From Ashinkailepas kermadecensis (taxonomy: Eukaryota; Arthropoda; Thecostraca; Neolepadidae): a DNA stretch of 64,000 bases. The position numbers were made by a program, and so were the translations under genes. Position 1 is the first letter of the stretch; each line of letters begins with the position of its first letter. This document shows positions 49,497 through 62,700 of this stretch, piece after piece. The stretch spans positions 1-64,000 of the forward strand of contig JAOTOM010003928.1 in NCBI GenBank assembly GCA_034440615.1, read 5' to 3'. The notes beneath the pieces are model-generated. The model did not search any database, was not told where the DNA came from, and saw only the letters and a list, made by a program, of their open reading frames with translations.

Positions 49497-50161
49497 AATT
49501 ATCTGTTCGTCTGGGCCAGTTAGAAATAGTACCCACGAAGTCTGTGAAATTACTTGGCGTGAAAATTGACTCACACCTGTCCTGGGATGTGCATGTATCT
49601 ACTGTTGTGCGTCTGTGTAACTGCATACTCATTGGACTCGCTAGACTGCGTCATAAGTTTTCTCACATTACGAGACGGGTGCTAATTGAGGCACTCGTAT
49701 TCCCCCACATAAGATACTGTGTGTCTGTCTGGGGAAGCTGTAGCAGAGCCCAGAAACGACGCATTCAAAAATGCATCAACTTTGGTGCAAGGATTGTCGC
49801 CGGCTTGCACTACCGGGATCATGTGTCGCCCACGTTGAAAGAACTAGGATGGCTCAAATTCGAGGATTTCATATCCGAGGCAGATGCTCACTCAGTTTTC
49901 AAAATTATGAACGAGTTCACTGGCCCAGAACTCATTCGCGGTCAACTAAACTGTCGCTCAACTGTGTCGCAACGGAGCACCAGGGCCACGGCTAACGGTG
50001 AACTCCAGGTACCACGATGCCGCACAGAATTCGCGCGCCGCTCCTTCATACCGAGAGCTTGCCGGACGTGGAACAATCTGCCTCCAGATGTGAGGAACTC
50101 AGGTGGCTACAATGTTTTCAAACGGAGACTTTCGGCCATGCTGCGCATGTCCGGGCTCTAA
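49460..50161 (+). pseudogene. Non-LTR ORF2 C-terminus after the frameshift
   Basis: 233 codons continuing the RT: VKLLGVKIDSHLSWDVHVS, ALVFPHIRYCVSVWGSCS, then the C-terminal tail RSFIPRACRTWNNLPPDVR. The sequence is otherwise well kept, so only one indel separates this copy from an open ORF2. Confidence 0.85.
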
Positions 50162-50299
50162 CCTCCGGCCTCCGGAACATCGCTTACATCAGCACTGTGA
50201 TGCCACTCGTTGTTATCGTGTATGCTCGTGATGATGGTTTGTGCTGCACATTAGTGCACTTCTGTGACGGAAACTGAAAACCCCTGCTCGGGAGGTTCC

Positions 50300-53200
50300 G
50301 AAATACATTACATTGAAAAGTTTGATACTAAAAAATTATTGTACTTTCTAAGGATACTAAAATGTATCGAGCAGGTAGTGAAATGACGTCACGTGACTGA
50401 CTGGTCCACTATCACCAACCTTGATAGCTGCATTAACTGCTTTCATACGGAGCTGCATGCGGCAAATTTGAAAATTGGTTTGGGATATGGGACGGAGCGG
50501 GGAGGATGGTCTCTGCAGTGCTTAGTTCTAGGGTCTGCAACTAGTTATTTGATTAGTAGGGGAGGCTCATTCGACTGATATGCTAGGTGAGTAGGTATAT
50601 TATGGTACTGGTTATGGTTCAGGTTTGCTGACTTGAAAGTAGGTTTTTGTGTTTGGTTTATAAAAATACCCTGTTCCTGGATGTTTTCCATCAAAAACAT
50701 CCTCTCATATTTCTCATATCAATATAGCGGAAAGTTGGTGCTGTTGACAACGAATTGATCGGCCTCCCTTGCTACTACATGGCTCTGACAGTGTTCAAGA
50801 TTCACTGGGAAGTGCAAAGTTGAAGTGAGATGTTGATGTCAGGTTTGAAGAAAAATATCCTGCATCTCTCACCTGGTTCTCTCACCTGGTTGGCTCCCCA
50901 TATACTCGATCATCACTCACCCAGAGATGAGTTCCGTGCCCGATGAGGGGAGCCTGTATCTGCAGGTATGCCAGTCCCCTAGATTAAGGAAAATATTGTT
51001 ATCAGATAGTCGGGGCAAGACACAGGAACTGGAAAGTGTACCTTAAGCAGAATTTGTATGCTTAGAGTAGCCACTACATTCTGCTAATATTTTGCTGTTA
51101 GTCAAGATTTCTGAAAAATAAAATATAGAGATTAAATACAGAGATTGAATACAGAGATTGAGTATAGAGATTTAATACAGAGATTGAATGTAGATATATA
51201 GAGATCTCTATATTCTGAATATAGAGAAGTTAAGCTACTCATCATGTTTGATTAGTATATTATCATGGTTAATCTATTCAATATATTCATGCAACAATGT
51301 GCAGAGATTTGAGTGCAATGCAGCTTTAAATGCACCCAGGTCTGTTAAGGTTTATTGGATATTGGATCCAATATTAAGGCATATTGGATTGTCCAACAAT
51401 TTTCCTCTTAACATCCAATGATTACAAAGTTCATCCAGCCCTGGTTCATAGGTAGGAACGTATCTACCTACTCATGTTTTAATATGTATGTTTTCCTCAG
51501 ACGCCTGCAAAAAGTTGATTATATCATGATCCTATCTGGCTAAGGATTGAAGCTTCCATCTTTACATAAAATGCCAGGAATATGGTCTGTTTTGTTCCTG
51601 GATTCCTGGTCTGTGGTGAAGTGCCTGGATTCCTGCAGTTTCACACCATTCCTAATCAAAGTTAGGCTGTCATCATCAGATGGGATGTCACCACTTAATC
51701 ATAAGGCAGTTTTACAGTGGCTTTTTGCTCTCAGGTCACATGGTCTGAGGGACAAGATAGAGGTAGAAGACATGATCTGCATAAATTAAAAGCGACCATC
51801 AAATCTGATTATCAAATCAGTTTAATAACGAAATAGGTTTTAGTATCGATGCTGCTGAAATAAGTAAAACTAAACTTACTAACATCAGCAAATTACAATA
51901 CACTTTCTGATTTATGTGGAGACTGCACTCAACTCTACTGTATCTGGCAGCTGACAAATGACTGCCAGATGACAAATTGGTGCTATGGTTAAATTAGCGA
52001 AGGATGCGGTTATAAGCCAACTTCCTGGGAAACAGTAGAGAAAATGATAACAAAACTATACTTAATCAATGTCAACCAAATTTATAAATCCATACCTGAC
52101 ACTCCCGACATGCTCACACCGCAGAACGAATAAATATTCACAACACACACCACAAGTAGGACGCTCGTGCACCGACTGATTTGTTACCTGCCGTCTATTG
52201 CGATATGGGTTTTGGAACATAAAATGGTGTCAGGAAAATTAAACTAAAACAATCTGTCTAAAATCCTTTTATTCCAACCACCAAGCAACAATTCTTGCCA
52301 ATGAAAAAGCTGAAAAAATTGATTGAAACCAATTATGATTAATATTAAATGTTATCTGATGTACTTTTTTAGTTCATGTCTGGAATGTTTTAGTTGAAGC
52401 CAGGAATGACGTGGAAGGATTGAAAGCGACTAGACGGGAGAGCAAATTGCCGCTGTAAAACCGCCTATAGTCACAGTGATATCAGTATTTGTGAGCACCA
52501 ATATAGAGGATCATAATCACCAGCATTTAGCATTTTGGGCATGCCCAAGGAAGTATCCACTCAGTATGTCCAAATTTGAAATTTTATGTGTTGAGACCAG
52601 GATGTAAAAATATTTTCATATCCATATAGCATCAAAGTCCCGAGCAATATAGTTTCAACATCAGAGGTTCACCCTATTTTGAGGCAAGGCAAAGGAATAA
52701 GGTGAATATGGTCCATTTCCATTGCCTATCACAAACTCCATATATAAATTATTTGATTTACTCCATGATGCCTAACAGCGAATTTGGACACTCTGGAAGC
52801 CAGGCTTTCAGTGCCCATTCTTCCCATTGAATACCCATCATGGAATGTGATGAGCATGCATGCAAAGTGAAGTATTGGATATTAACCTGTGCTGTTTTCC
52901 CATTGTGGTGGAAGTGATGAACCTGTCTGCAAAATACAGCAGACCATTTGGTTAGGCACATTAACACCCTAGAGCACAATAATACTGAGTTATTTTACAA
53001 TAAAAGATATCTGGTGTTATTGTGGCTTAAGGTGTTGTGCTTAATAATGTTTTGTGCTTAATGTTAAAAGTGTTGCACACTTATTACCTTTGCAGACCAA
53101 ACAAAGGTGTTAGGCCAGGTTGTGCTAGTGTATCAAGTGTTTTTTGTTTTTTTAAAATAAATAAAAGAACTGAAAATGTATTTTTTTCTTTAAAGTGTAG

Positions 53201-55142
53201 TTGTGCTGGGTTTGGTTACATTTGGTTAGGTTTTTGACATTTCAGGGGAACATGTTAATTTGTTTACAAAAACGAAAAACAGGCTAGTGTAGGTTAGGTT
53301 TCCATTGTTTAAATTTGATATTGGTTTTCCTTATACCTTTTTGGTTGATTTTGCTCACTAATTGAAAAAAATGTGCATTTCCCAAAACAATAAGTGCTCA
53401 TGTAATTTTACTCATGTCCAAAAGCATGCTATTCAAACATTTGTTCTCAAAGTTTGCTCTATCAACTGGAGATACAAATTTACCAGATATATTTGACTTG
53501 CTGGTTAGCTAATCATATTTGGTATCTGACGCTGTGCAAGTGCAAATGTTTGTGGTAACATTAAGCTTCAAGAGGGGATGAACATTTCAGCTGCCTGAAA
53601 TGTCTAGGTACTGCAGATGTTTTTTTTCTAACTAAATTTGTTTCTTTTCCTACAGCCCCTGCATGTGCAGTATAATGGACTTGGTCACCATAGCATTGCC
53701 AGAGTAATGCATCAGCATATTTGCTGTATTTTATCAGACTGTGTACCCAAATTCATGGTATTTGCTTTGCTATGCTGGCTGCTGGATAGTATGCCAGAAT
53801 TAAAGTGCATTTGCTCCACTATGTAAAACTTGACTATGATGTTTTCCCAGCTGGATATGAAGTCTTCCTTGATTTTTTATCTTGGGAATCAGCAACCATT
53901 TCCAAGCACATTATCCGTTATGCAGCACAATCAGGTTATTTCTGAATTTTAATGCTTGACTGGTAGCTGCCATTCCTGATACCACCAATTGTGAATGGCC
54001 ATATCGCTCATTCCAACCTCAACTGTAAAATATTTTGTATGTTTCCAGCTTGTATTGAAGGCTTGCATGCACATGTGAATTTTGGTGAGAGAACTACAAA
54101 ACAAGCATGGAAGTCTTCCACCATCTTGATGTTCCAGGTTGCTATGGAGCTTAATCAGCTTGCAAGTAATCAGGATGAAGGACCATACAAGGCAACAATG
54201 CTGGTTAGTATTATGGGAATGCTGCTGCTAAATTGGAAGGTTGGTTGTGGTGTATTCTAACCAGAAAAATGTATTTCCATGCAGCAAGCTTTCATGGACC
54301 TATCTTTGTGAGCATTGCATGATATGCTGTCAGGCATGATTTTCCATACCATGTTTATTTTAATTGACATGGTGTATGTATTTTGAGTCTAGATACATTT
54401 GCTCCCCCACTTATTGGAATTGTCAATGTCTATACCCTGGTGAGGTGTTTAAAAAAAAAAATAACAACATTGGAAATTTCTCCAATACTGAGGATGCACC
54501 AGATCAGAATTCTGGTGTCCTGTCTGGGTGAAAATTCCAGATCAAACAAAGATGTCTGACAGGATGCTGATCATGGGCATAGCAAAAGTGGCCACCACCC
54601 CAAAATTGGCAATTACTAGGATATCACCCAATTTATTTCTATGATCCCATTTTCTTCTATTCTATTTTCTCTTAATTTTAGTCACATTTTAGCCCTATGG
54701 TGCCATAGCCTGCTTGCTTCCTTTGCCCACAGTCATATACCAAAGTCTAGAACAGTGTGTCATGTGTAGTTTGGTGACATTGTTGCACGTCTCTCAACAC
54801 CAATATCACTTCTGGTGATAGCATACCGGTTGAGCAGTGCATATTATTGTATTATTGCCACTATTATTGTATAATTCTAATATTGTCACAATTAGCCATG
54901 CTACTGATATGTATTTATTAGAGGTGCATCTATGGTGACTGGTGTGTCACCACTTCACTGTCATGAGTTACCACATACTTTGTTGTTAGAGATGCATCTT
55001 GTGTTGTCAGAATGAGAGAGATAGAGAGAGCGATTTTTTTTAGAGGAATGCTAGAACATATAGGTCATTTGCGTATTCTTTAAAGCGAGTGTTTACACAA
55101 ACAAGTCAGCATGTGTACATTTGCCTGAAGTACATATCCACA
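50300..55142. other. AT-rich intergenic stretch, gene-poor
   Basis: No gene recognised in nearly 5 kb. Seen: a short tandem run of AGAGATTGAATA-type units (51123-51200), a 45-bp minus-strand copy of the L2-like 3' end (51296-51345), GGTTAGGTT-type motifs around 53200-53310, and short frames at 53638-53826 and 53991-54260 without domains. Confidence 0.55.
51296..51345 (-). mobile_element. Fragment of the L2-like 3' end
   Basis: Minus strand GGTGCATTTAAAGCTGCATT, then GCACTCAAATC, the same as at about 34397-34425 in the other remnant. Confidence 0.6.
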
Positions 55143-55146
55143 TTAA

Positions 55147-56154
55147 CACTCGCACGTCCGGCGGTCCGCGCCAACTTCGCATGTCCGGGGGGGGCAGATG
55201 TCTGCCCCCCTAAGATCTCGAGAACTATGCTAGGTAGCGACAAACGGAAAACGGCTTTGGATAGCTGGTGACAAGCTCTATCGAAAGTATTTCTGTCATT
55301 TTCTCGCTCAGGTCAATATTTAGGTCACTGGGTCATCATATGTCAAATTCGACCATATCAGGTGGGACCTTCAGATATTGGCACATATCTCAGGACCTGT
55401 AACAGATAGAAACAAACTGCAAATGCTATTCGACAGCCCTTGAAATGTGCTATCGACATACGCTGTGTAATTTAAGGTCAGGTCAACAGATGGGTCACCG
55501 AAACAATGACCTCAGGTCAAGGTCATGGGGTAGAGTAGGGAGGTCATGTAATATATCAATCGATACGTCTTGGCGATACAAGCACAATGACGGTAATTTC
55601 AGCCTTCTAGCTCAATGCATTGCGATATAATGCGCAGAAATGTGCTAGTGATTTCAGGTGACCTCAGCTGACCTTGGTGGGGCCACTGAGCAAAAATGTC
55701 AGCGATAGCATTGCGAATAGCTTCCAACTACACGCCATAATGGTTGGAGGTCATTCCGAGAGCAAATATGTAACCAGGAAACATTTGTATATTTTTCCAT
55801 AGGCCTATAATGGGTAAGCCATGGCCACGACCTGACCTCAGGTCAACGCTACGAAAAAACCGTGATATGCATATTATAGACCCTGATAAGGTCATGACGT
55901 GATATAAGTTTGAAATCAATCGCCCAATTATTGTGGGAGTGATGCCACCTAGAACTCGGAGGGACATTAGGTCACTTCGCCTGACCTGGTGACCTGACTT
56001 GAGATGATCCAGGGTCAAACATTTCTGAGGATATGCGGAAAAGACCAATGAGCAGCCATGCGAGGTTTGGCCTTGCTAACCCGATTAGTATGGCGGCAAA
56101 GTAGGAAAAACCGCAGGGGGGGCAGATATCTGCCCCCCCCCGGACGTGCGCGGG
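55147..56154. mobile_element. piggyBac-like MITE, about 1.0 kb, TTAA-flanked
   Basis: TTAA at 55143-55146 and 56155-56158. Terminal inverted repeats CACTCGCACGTCCGG and CCCGCGCACGTCCGG (outer ends, each read inward). Just inside both ends sits a G-run/C-run hairpin around CAGATNTCTG. The interior has many ACCTGACCT/TCAGGTCA motifs and no ORF, so it is non-autonomous. Confidence 0.85.
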
Positions 56155-56158
56155 TTAA

Positions 56159-56477
56159 GGTATTTATGCTAGGGGGAGACTGTCTCCCAGGTATGCAGAT
56201 GTTCATTATAAAAACGTAATTTACTTCACTTCTCTGCAAGTTATTTTATATTTGGGGAGAGGGAGCTGGGAAAAGTAGCTTCATTTTGTCAGTGTGGCAC
56301 TTGGCCTACACCTCTAAAAAAAAACAAGAATCTTTACCATGTGTAATAACTGTCCGCCCCTCACACCAGCTGCCGCGTGTTAGTAGCATGTACTATGTAG
56401 AAGGAGGTATGGAACCATGCAGAATTGTGTTGCCGCTCCGTGTCGCCGGCGGTGATGGCTGTGTGTGTCGGCGACAG
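56159..56477 (+). other. Region before the DEP exon; first exon or intron
   Basis: The frame of the DEP exon stays open leftwards through ATG codons at 56388 and 56409, so translation could start here with a short N-terminus. Alternatively, an acceptor GGCGACAG at 56470-56477 starts the exon. I favour the acceptor because vertebrate DEPDC1 proteins have a residue pattern ending just before the Trp, but this is open. Confidence 0.4.
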
Positions 56478-56746
56478 TGGGCGGCCGCGGTGCGCGGCTT
56501 CCGTGAGGGTATGGCGGTGCAGCGACACTGGCGCCAGCTGCGCAGCTACGACCGCTGCTTCACGGCGTCGTCCGCCGTCGCCTGGCTGCAGCGCTACCTC
56601 AGCCAGCACGCGCTGTTCGCCGCCGACGTCAGCCGCCAGCAGACGATCCGTCTGCTGGCCAAGTTCGTGCAGGCCGGCATCATGGTGCCGGTGCGGCCGC
56701 AGCGCAAGGGCGCCGCCCAGTTTCGCGACGACAGCCGACTGTACAG
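56478..56746 (+). CDS. DEPDC1: DEPDC1-like exon: DEP domain
   Basis: Starts WAAAVRGFREGMAVQRHWRQ and ends DDSRLY plus two bases (AG) before donor GTGCGT. DEP domains bind membranes or G-protein-coupled receptors/RGS partners in other families; in DEPDC1 the partner is less clear. Confidence 0.88.
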
Positions 56747-59700
56747 GTGCGTCGCCGGCGGTGTCTCTCATTCGTCACGCGACAGTCGGGTCTGGTGTCA
56801 ACACGCTGCACTCGTGTCTCTCTACCCGGACATTTTTAGACATTCCAAACCGGTAAGACACTACCAAGCATGGGATAATACACTTGCTACCAGCATGTGG
56901 GTTGCATATTATCCACAGGGTATTCAACTATTCTGATGCAATTCTTCCGCTCTCGGAAAATTTCTTCCACTGTCGGAAGATTTCTTCGACTTCTGTCTTT
57001 CGAGTTGCACGAATTGACAGTGTTAAAATATTGGATTCTCATTAGGTGTGAGATGTCGAGATGAATACAGCAGGATGTCGAAATCTCCATGGAAATAATA
57101 CTGTTTAAAATACTTCGTTCTTTAAAACCCAGTTTTGAGACAATTGCATACATATAACTACCCGTTTTGCAGGTTTTGGGAGGTATTTAATTTGAGGATA
57201 TTGATATCAATGATAACGATAGAAATACCTATGCTATAAACTGGTATCGTATAGCATAGCACATCATAGGTAATCCCTTTACCTGGAACTGCACTATGGG
57301 ATGTTCATTATCACGATCCCGGATATGTTATGGTGAGCATAATCATGATGCTTACAAACGGGATACTGTTAGAAACGAGGCATGAAGACTTCACAAGCAT
57401 ACACCAAGAAGCACGATGTCGATAATTGTTTCGAAAGGATGTCAATTCAGTGTTCAGTAAGTGGTATATTCCATCCTATTTCTTGAATAATTTATCACTG
57501 AGTTGACAACATGTTCGTGCTATGTCATGGCAGGCAGTGCTATATGAAATTAAGTAAGGCACCATTACGTACCTTAACATTTCCCAGTCCTGTGGTAAAA
57601 TGGCTATCATATGTTGTACATAATATATATATATATATATATATATGCATATACAGGGCTCTCAAATTCCTGTAGTTGTGTGCAAACTGACACCTAACAC
57701 AGCTTTCTCGTACATCGCTTCCGATATCTTTCCTACATCCGGATACCAAGTTACATGGCAATCGTATGTCATGGGATGGGATCATGCAGGATGTATTGAG
57801 TTTTTCTGAGCTGTAGATATTCCATCCCCAAAAAATGTTTGCGTGTTTTGTATTCACACATGAAAATAGTTCCTTCCTTCAAGCACATCCAGGAGCTCTA
57901 GTTTGGATTAGAGATTTCATATGCCCCAAAATGTGCGTCCGATTACTTCCAATTTTCATCTTTTCCTCATCCCAGGATTTTTTTCTTACATCGGACACCT
58001 ATCACAAGATAAATGTGAAAACACTATATATGTATATATATATATCTATATATATACTGAATGTTTTTTCCGCGATCTGCCTACCTGCCAGTGTTGGAAA
58101 AAGAGCTGATTGACCAGTACTGGTGGCAGGCGACCACAAGTAACCCGATTATGACGGCCGTCAGACTGAGCACTCACGGCACTCCTGGGAGGTCAGCGTT
58201 GACACTCATCAATGGCAGCGCCACGGAGCCGGCGGCGGCAAGCAGTCCCGAGCTGCGCCGCCGGCCACACCGTCAGACGAGCCCGACAGCAGTACAGCCG
58301 CCGCGGTCTCCACAGCAGCTGCAGCCACTGCCGGTCCACCAGCTGCAGCCCCTGCCGGTCCACCAGCTGCCGCAGTGCCGGCCCGTCATGAGGTCGCTCT
58401 CCGTGGCCGAGGTGGACGCCGTCTGGAGCAGCACGCTGCTGGCGCGGTGAGTGGGTCACGATGGCCCGTGGGAGCGGTGGCAGTGTCGCCCAGCTCTGAT
58501 GGCCTTGGAGCGTGCTGACCGGGTGGCCGGGGTAGGCAAGGCTGGTGTCCGACGCTACCGTGTGCGCTCCCTGGCCGTCCGGCAGCGAGTCTCCACGCCG
58601 CGTAGCGCCAGTTTAGTCTACTTCCTTCACACGGTACACGTTACTGGGCTGTCAACACACGGGCCGTGGGGCTCGACTGGCCGCCGGCGCTGGCGTGTCT
58701 AGCTCAGCCAGCCTGTGGCCGCCGGGGTCGGCTTTGTGGGATGCCGCATGTGGATGGCTTCTGCTGAGTGGCGGGCCGCGAGCGCTTCTACCGGTGCGAA
58801 ATGCTGAACTAGCCTGGCGATGAGGTAGAGGACAATGCCCCGGCATAGTAGGCCACAATCACCAGAAAGGCAAGCTCGACGCATCGTTAAGCCGGTGTCC
58901 AATTTGAATATGAGTTTCTTCGCTTTCCTCCGTGGTTCGTAACAATCCGTTCGACTTGTGAATTATTTCTGCAGTACAAGGTTGTTGGAACAATGCTCAA
59001 CTTGGGATTAACGGACTCTCTTGTCCTGCGCCATTAAGAAACAATGTTGTCATAATAGAACAACGAATATTGAGCACAGGTGTGACGCGCGCGTGTGCGC
59101 GTGTGTATGTATGTATGTGCGTGAGTATATGCATGTGTGTGTTTATATGCGTGTGTGTATGTGTGGGTGCCTAAAAGTTGTCCGTTCCAGTCTGGAGGTA
59201 CTGCATGTGTGTGTGTGTGATGTGGCCTGAAGGCGGTATTAGTCTGAAGGCGATGCTGCTGCAGGGTGTGGTGTGGTCTGAAGGTAGTCAATTCCAGTCT
59301 GAAGGTACTGCGCGTGTGTGTGGCGCGGTCTGAAGGCGGTCAGTTCCAGTCTGGGGGTACTGCGCGTGTGTGTGTGGTGCGGTCTGAAGGCGGTCCGTTC
59401 CAGTCTGGAGGTACTGCGCGTGTGTGTGGTGCGGTCTGAAGGCGGTCCGTTCCAGTCTGGAGGTACTGCGCGTGTGTGTGGTGCGGTCTGAAGGCGGTCC
59501 GTTCCAGTCTGGAGGTACTGCGCGTGTGGGGGGGGGTCCGTTCCAGTCTGGAGGTACTGCGCGTGTGTGTGGTGCGGTCTGAAGGCGGTCCGTTCCAGTC
59601 TGGAGGTGCTGCTGGACGCGCCGGCCGTGGACATCGTGCCGGCCGGCTGTGTGGTGGCGGCCTGGATCCGGCACAACACCACCTGCGTCGACCAGCGCGG

Positions 59701-62700
59701 CCTGGTGGAGCCGACGCCGGCCGACCAGCCGGCACTGCCGCACTGGCTACTGCTCGCCATGAAGTCGCTCGCCAACTGTGAGTGCCACGATCAGATTTAT
59801 GCTTCACGATCATGGATTTGGAACCCACAACTTTCGAAACATTTACGGTGCATATTTGGAGTACGTAACGGAATATTGTGCTTATCTTGCAGGATTTTTA
59901 GGAATAAAACAGATGCGAGAATAACATCATTCGAGACATAGCGTTCAGCTTATTTCATATGTGTACAGCAATGCACTGGCTTTTATTATTGAAAACTAGT
60001 TATGACTTGCAGCAAAAGGCAAAGATTAACAACCAATTCTTCTTCGTGACTGCTATTGGAGCAATATATGTTGGTTAGTTAAATGTCAAGTATCATTATT
60101 CAGCCCTCGGAACAGGAAAAAGGAAAAACAAAATAGTGAACATAATGTGAACCTGGGGTACCACAGTCTGATCTAGGTATTCGATAATAGGGCAAACGAC
60201 GCGCATTCGCGCGATAGGAACTATTCTAGCATATTTGATTTAATTCTTCTATCATTTTCCCAGAGAGCGTGAAGCCCACGCTTGTCCACTATTGTGCAAA
60301 TAGTAACGAAAAATACCCGAAGTAACCTAACTGTATGTACAACCTTCTGTATGTAGTTGATCCGTACTCGGCGGTGGTGGCTTGTGCCTGGTGTCTTACT
60401 ACTGACCAGCAAATATGCGACGGAATACTGGCCCACACCTCTGTGACGAAGTACTGATCCAAACGTCTGACGGAATGCTGACCCACATGTGTGTGACGGA
60501 ATACTGGCCCACACCTGTGTGACGGCGTACTGGCCCACGCCTGTGTGGCGGAATACTGACCCACACGTGTGTGACGGACAGAACCACGGTAGGCTGGCTG
60601 ATCGCCGGGGCTTATGTGACCGACAGGGCCGCAGCAGCAGCCTCAGATGACCGAGTCTCCGCTGGGTGACTACGTCGGCTTTCAGCGGGACGTGCTGTGC
60701 GTCATCGCAGAGTATTTCGCGGCGCTGCCATTCCCGCTGGTGCCGCAAGATCTGTGCGACCCACTGCTGGCCGCGTTTCTGCACGCCGAGCGGGTGGACC
60801 TTCAGCTGCGCCACGCCAGTCCATCGGCGGCGGTGGCGGCACCCAAGGCCGCCGCCAGCTCGGTGGAGAACCTGCTGCTGATGATGTCGCCGCCGGCGCC
60901 GAGCTCGTCCACGCCGAAGGAGGGCCCGGCCGCGGCCGCGCCGCCTCCCGACACGCCGCTGACGGCGCTGCGCCGCGGCGACGGCCGCTATCAGCACTTC
61001 AAGGACGACTCGCTGTTCGCGCTGCCGGCGCCGGTGACCCCGGCGCGCGAGAGTGTGGCTCAGCTGCGCCGCCGACTGATGCGACTCGGCATCGGCTGGG
61101 ACGGCGAGTTGGATGACGGCGAGCCGCCGCACCGGGCGCGCGCCGCCAGCTTCCTGCGCGCCATCGCCGACGGCAAGGAGAACACTGCGCCAGCCAGCGC
61201 GGATCGGTTCTGTCGGGCCGTGTTCCGGCCGCCGGTGGAGGCGGCGTCAGACGTGCTCCTCGGTCGCCAGTCGGCGTCACCGCCGCTGACAGCCGGCGCT
61301 CCGCCGCCCAGCCCTCCCAGCCCGCCAACTGCCGGCTTCATCCCGTCCACGTCCAGCCTGCAGAGCGCCACCTGCGGTCCATCTTCGTCCAGCCTGCAGA
61401 GCGCCACCTGCGGTCCATCTTCGTCCAGCCTGCAGAGCGCCATCTGCGGGCTATCTTTGTCCAGCCTGCAAAGCGCCGTCAACGATCCATCCTTGTCCAG
61501 CCTGCAGAGCGCCATCTTCGGTACATCTTCGTCCAGCCTGCAAACCGGCGTGTACGGTCCATCATCGTCCAGCCTACGATGCGCCGCCTTTGGTCCGTCC
61601 ACTTCTAGCCTGCAACCGGCCAAATATGTGGCTACCAGTACCCTACAGCCTACCCAGTTCGCCCCGACATCGATTCAGTACAGCAGAGGGGGCGGACCGT
61701 TTACGTCTAGCCCGTATGCCAGTGGATGTAATTCCTCCACGGCAGGTCCATATTCCGAAGGGCAACAGCAGCGTTCCAGTGTGCAGTCTACAGGCCGTAT
61801 GCTGTCCGCGTCGAGTGCCACGTCCGGCGCGTACCAGCCGCAGGCAAATTGTCCGCCGGAGGCGCGACTCTCCTCAGCGGGCCCACATCGGGCCATGTCC
61901 GCCCAGAGCCGGCCAATCAGCGGCCAGCTGCTCAGCTGCCCCAGTCTGCGGGCCGGCAGCCACCGCAGCTGGTCAAGCGTGCAGTGCGGCCGCACGCCAG
62001 CGTCCACGTCCAGCCTGTCGTCGGCCAGCGCGCGCCACAGCTCGACCTTCAGCGCGCGTCTGTCAGTGAGCGGCGCCGACGGCAGCGGCCTGTGGCCGCT
62101 GGCCGAGGCGAACCGCAGCGACGCGCACGCGTCGCGCGACAGCGTGTTCGCGCCGGCCGGCTCGCCGTTCGACTCGGCGGTGGGCTCGAGCGTGGCGTCG
62201 GAGCGTCCGGCCGACACGTGCCTAGAGACCGTGTTCGGTGCCGCCGGCCCGGTGACGCGGCTGATCGCGCAGCGCTCCGTCGAGGCGCTGCACCTGCCGA
62301 CGTCGCGGCCCGGCTCGCGGCTGTCGCAGGCGGCGGCAGACTCGACCGACAGTCTGGCCGGCCGCGGCCGCGCCGCCAGCCTGCAGGCGTCCATCCGGCG
62401 CCACCACCTGCGCGACGACTCGCTGTCGCGCTCCGTGAAGCGGCTCAAAGAGCGCCACCGCGACGGTCGCCGGCAGCGTCGCCGGCTGGACGAGCACGAC
62501 CAGCAGGCGGCCGCCGACTACGCCGCCTTCTCGTCCGGCCTGAGCCACGCCAGCGACGACAGCGCCCAGCCGGCGGCCGGCCGCACGCGCTCGCAGTTGG
62601 TGGCGTCTGAGGCGGATCCGGGCCCGCCGAGCGTGCTGAAGGCGGCGCGCGTGCTGGGCGTTGCCATGGAGCAGGTGGAGCGGGCAGCGCCGCCGCTGCC

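Larger units (their letters stand above)
46801..50290 (+). mobile_element. L2/CR1-group non-LTR retrotransposon, one frameshift
   Basis: One long frame (to 49496) has a basic N-terminus, endonuclease and RT palm, and a second (49460-50161) the RT thumb and C-terminus. The 3' end is near 50280-50320 (GAGGTTCCGAAATACATTACATTG). It lies directly to the right of the MITE, whose TSD precedes the first codons. It is GC-richer than the CR1-like copies and a different lineage from them. Confidence 0.85.

Noticed and set aside
53200..53310. Telomere-like GGTTAGGTT motifs here and CCTAA/CCCAACC at 33710-33840
   Set aside because: Too few and irregular to be an interstitial telomere array.
60221..61132. 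Minus-strand 303-codon frame and others across the DEPDC1 exon
   Set aside because: Opposite-strand shadows. The plus frame has the clear DEPDC1 core and matching splice sites.
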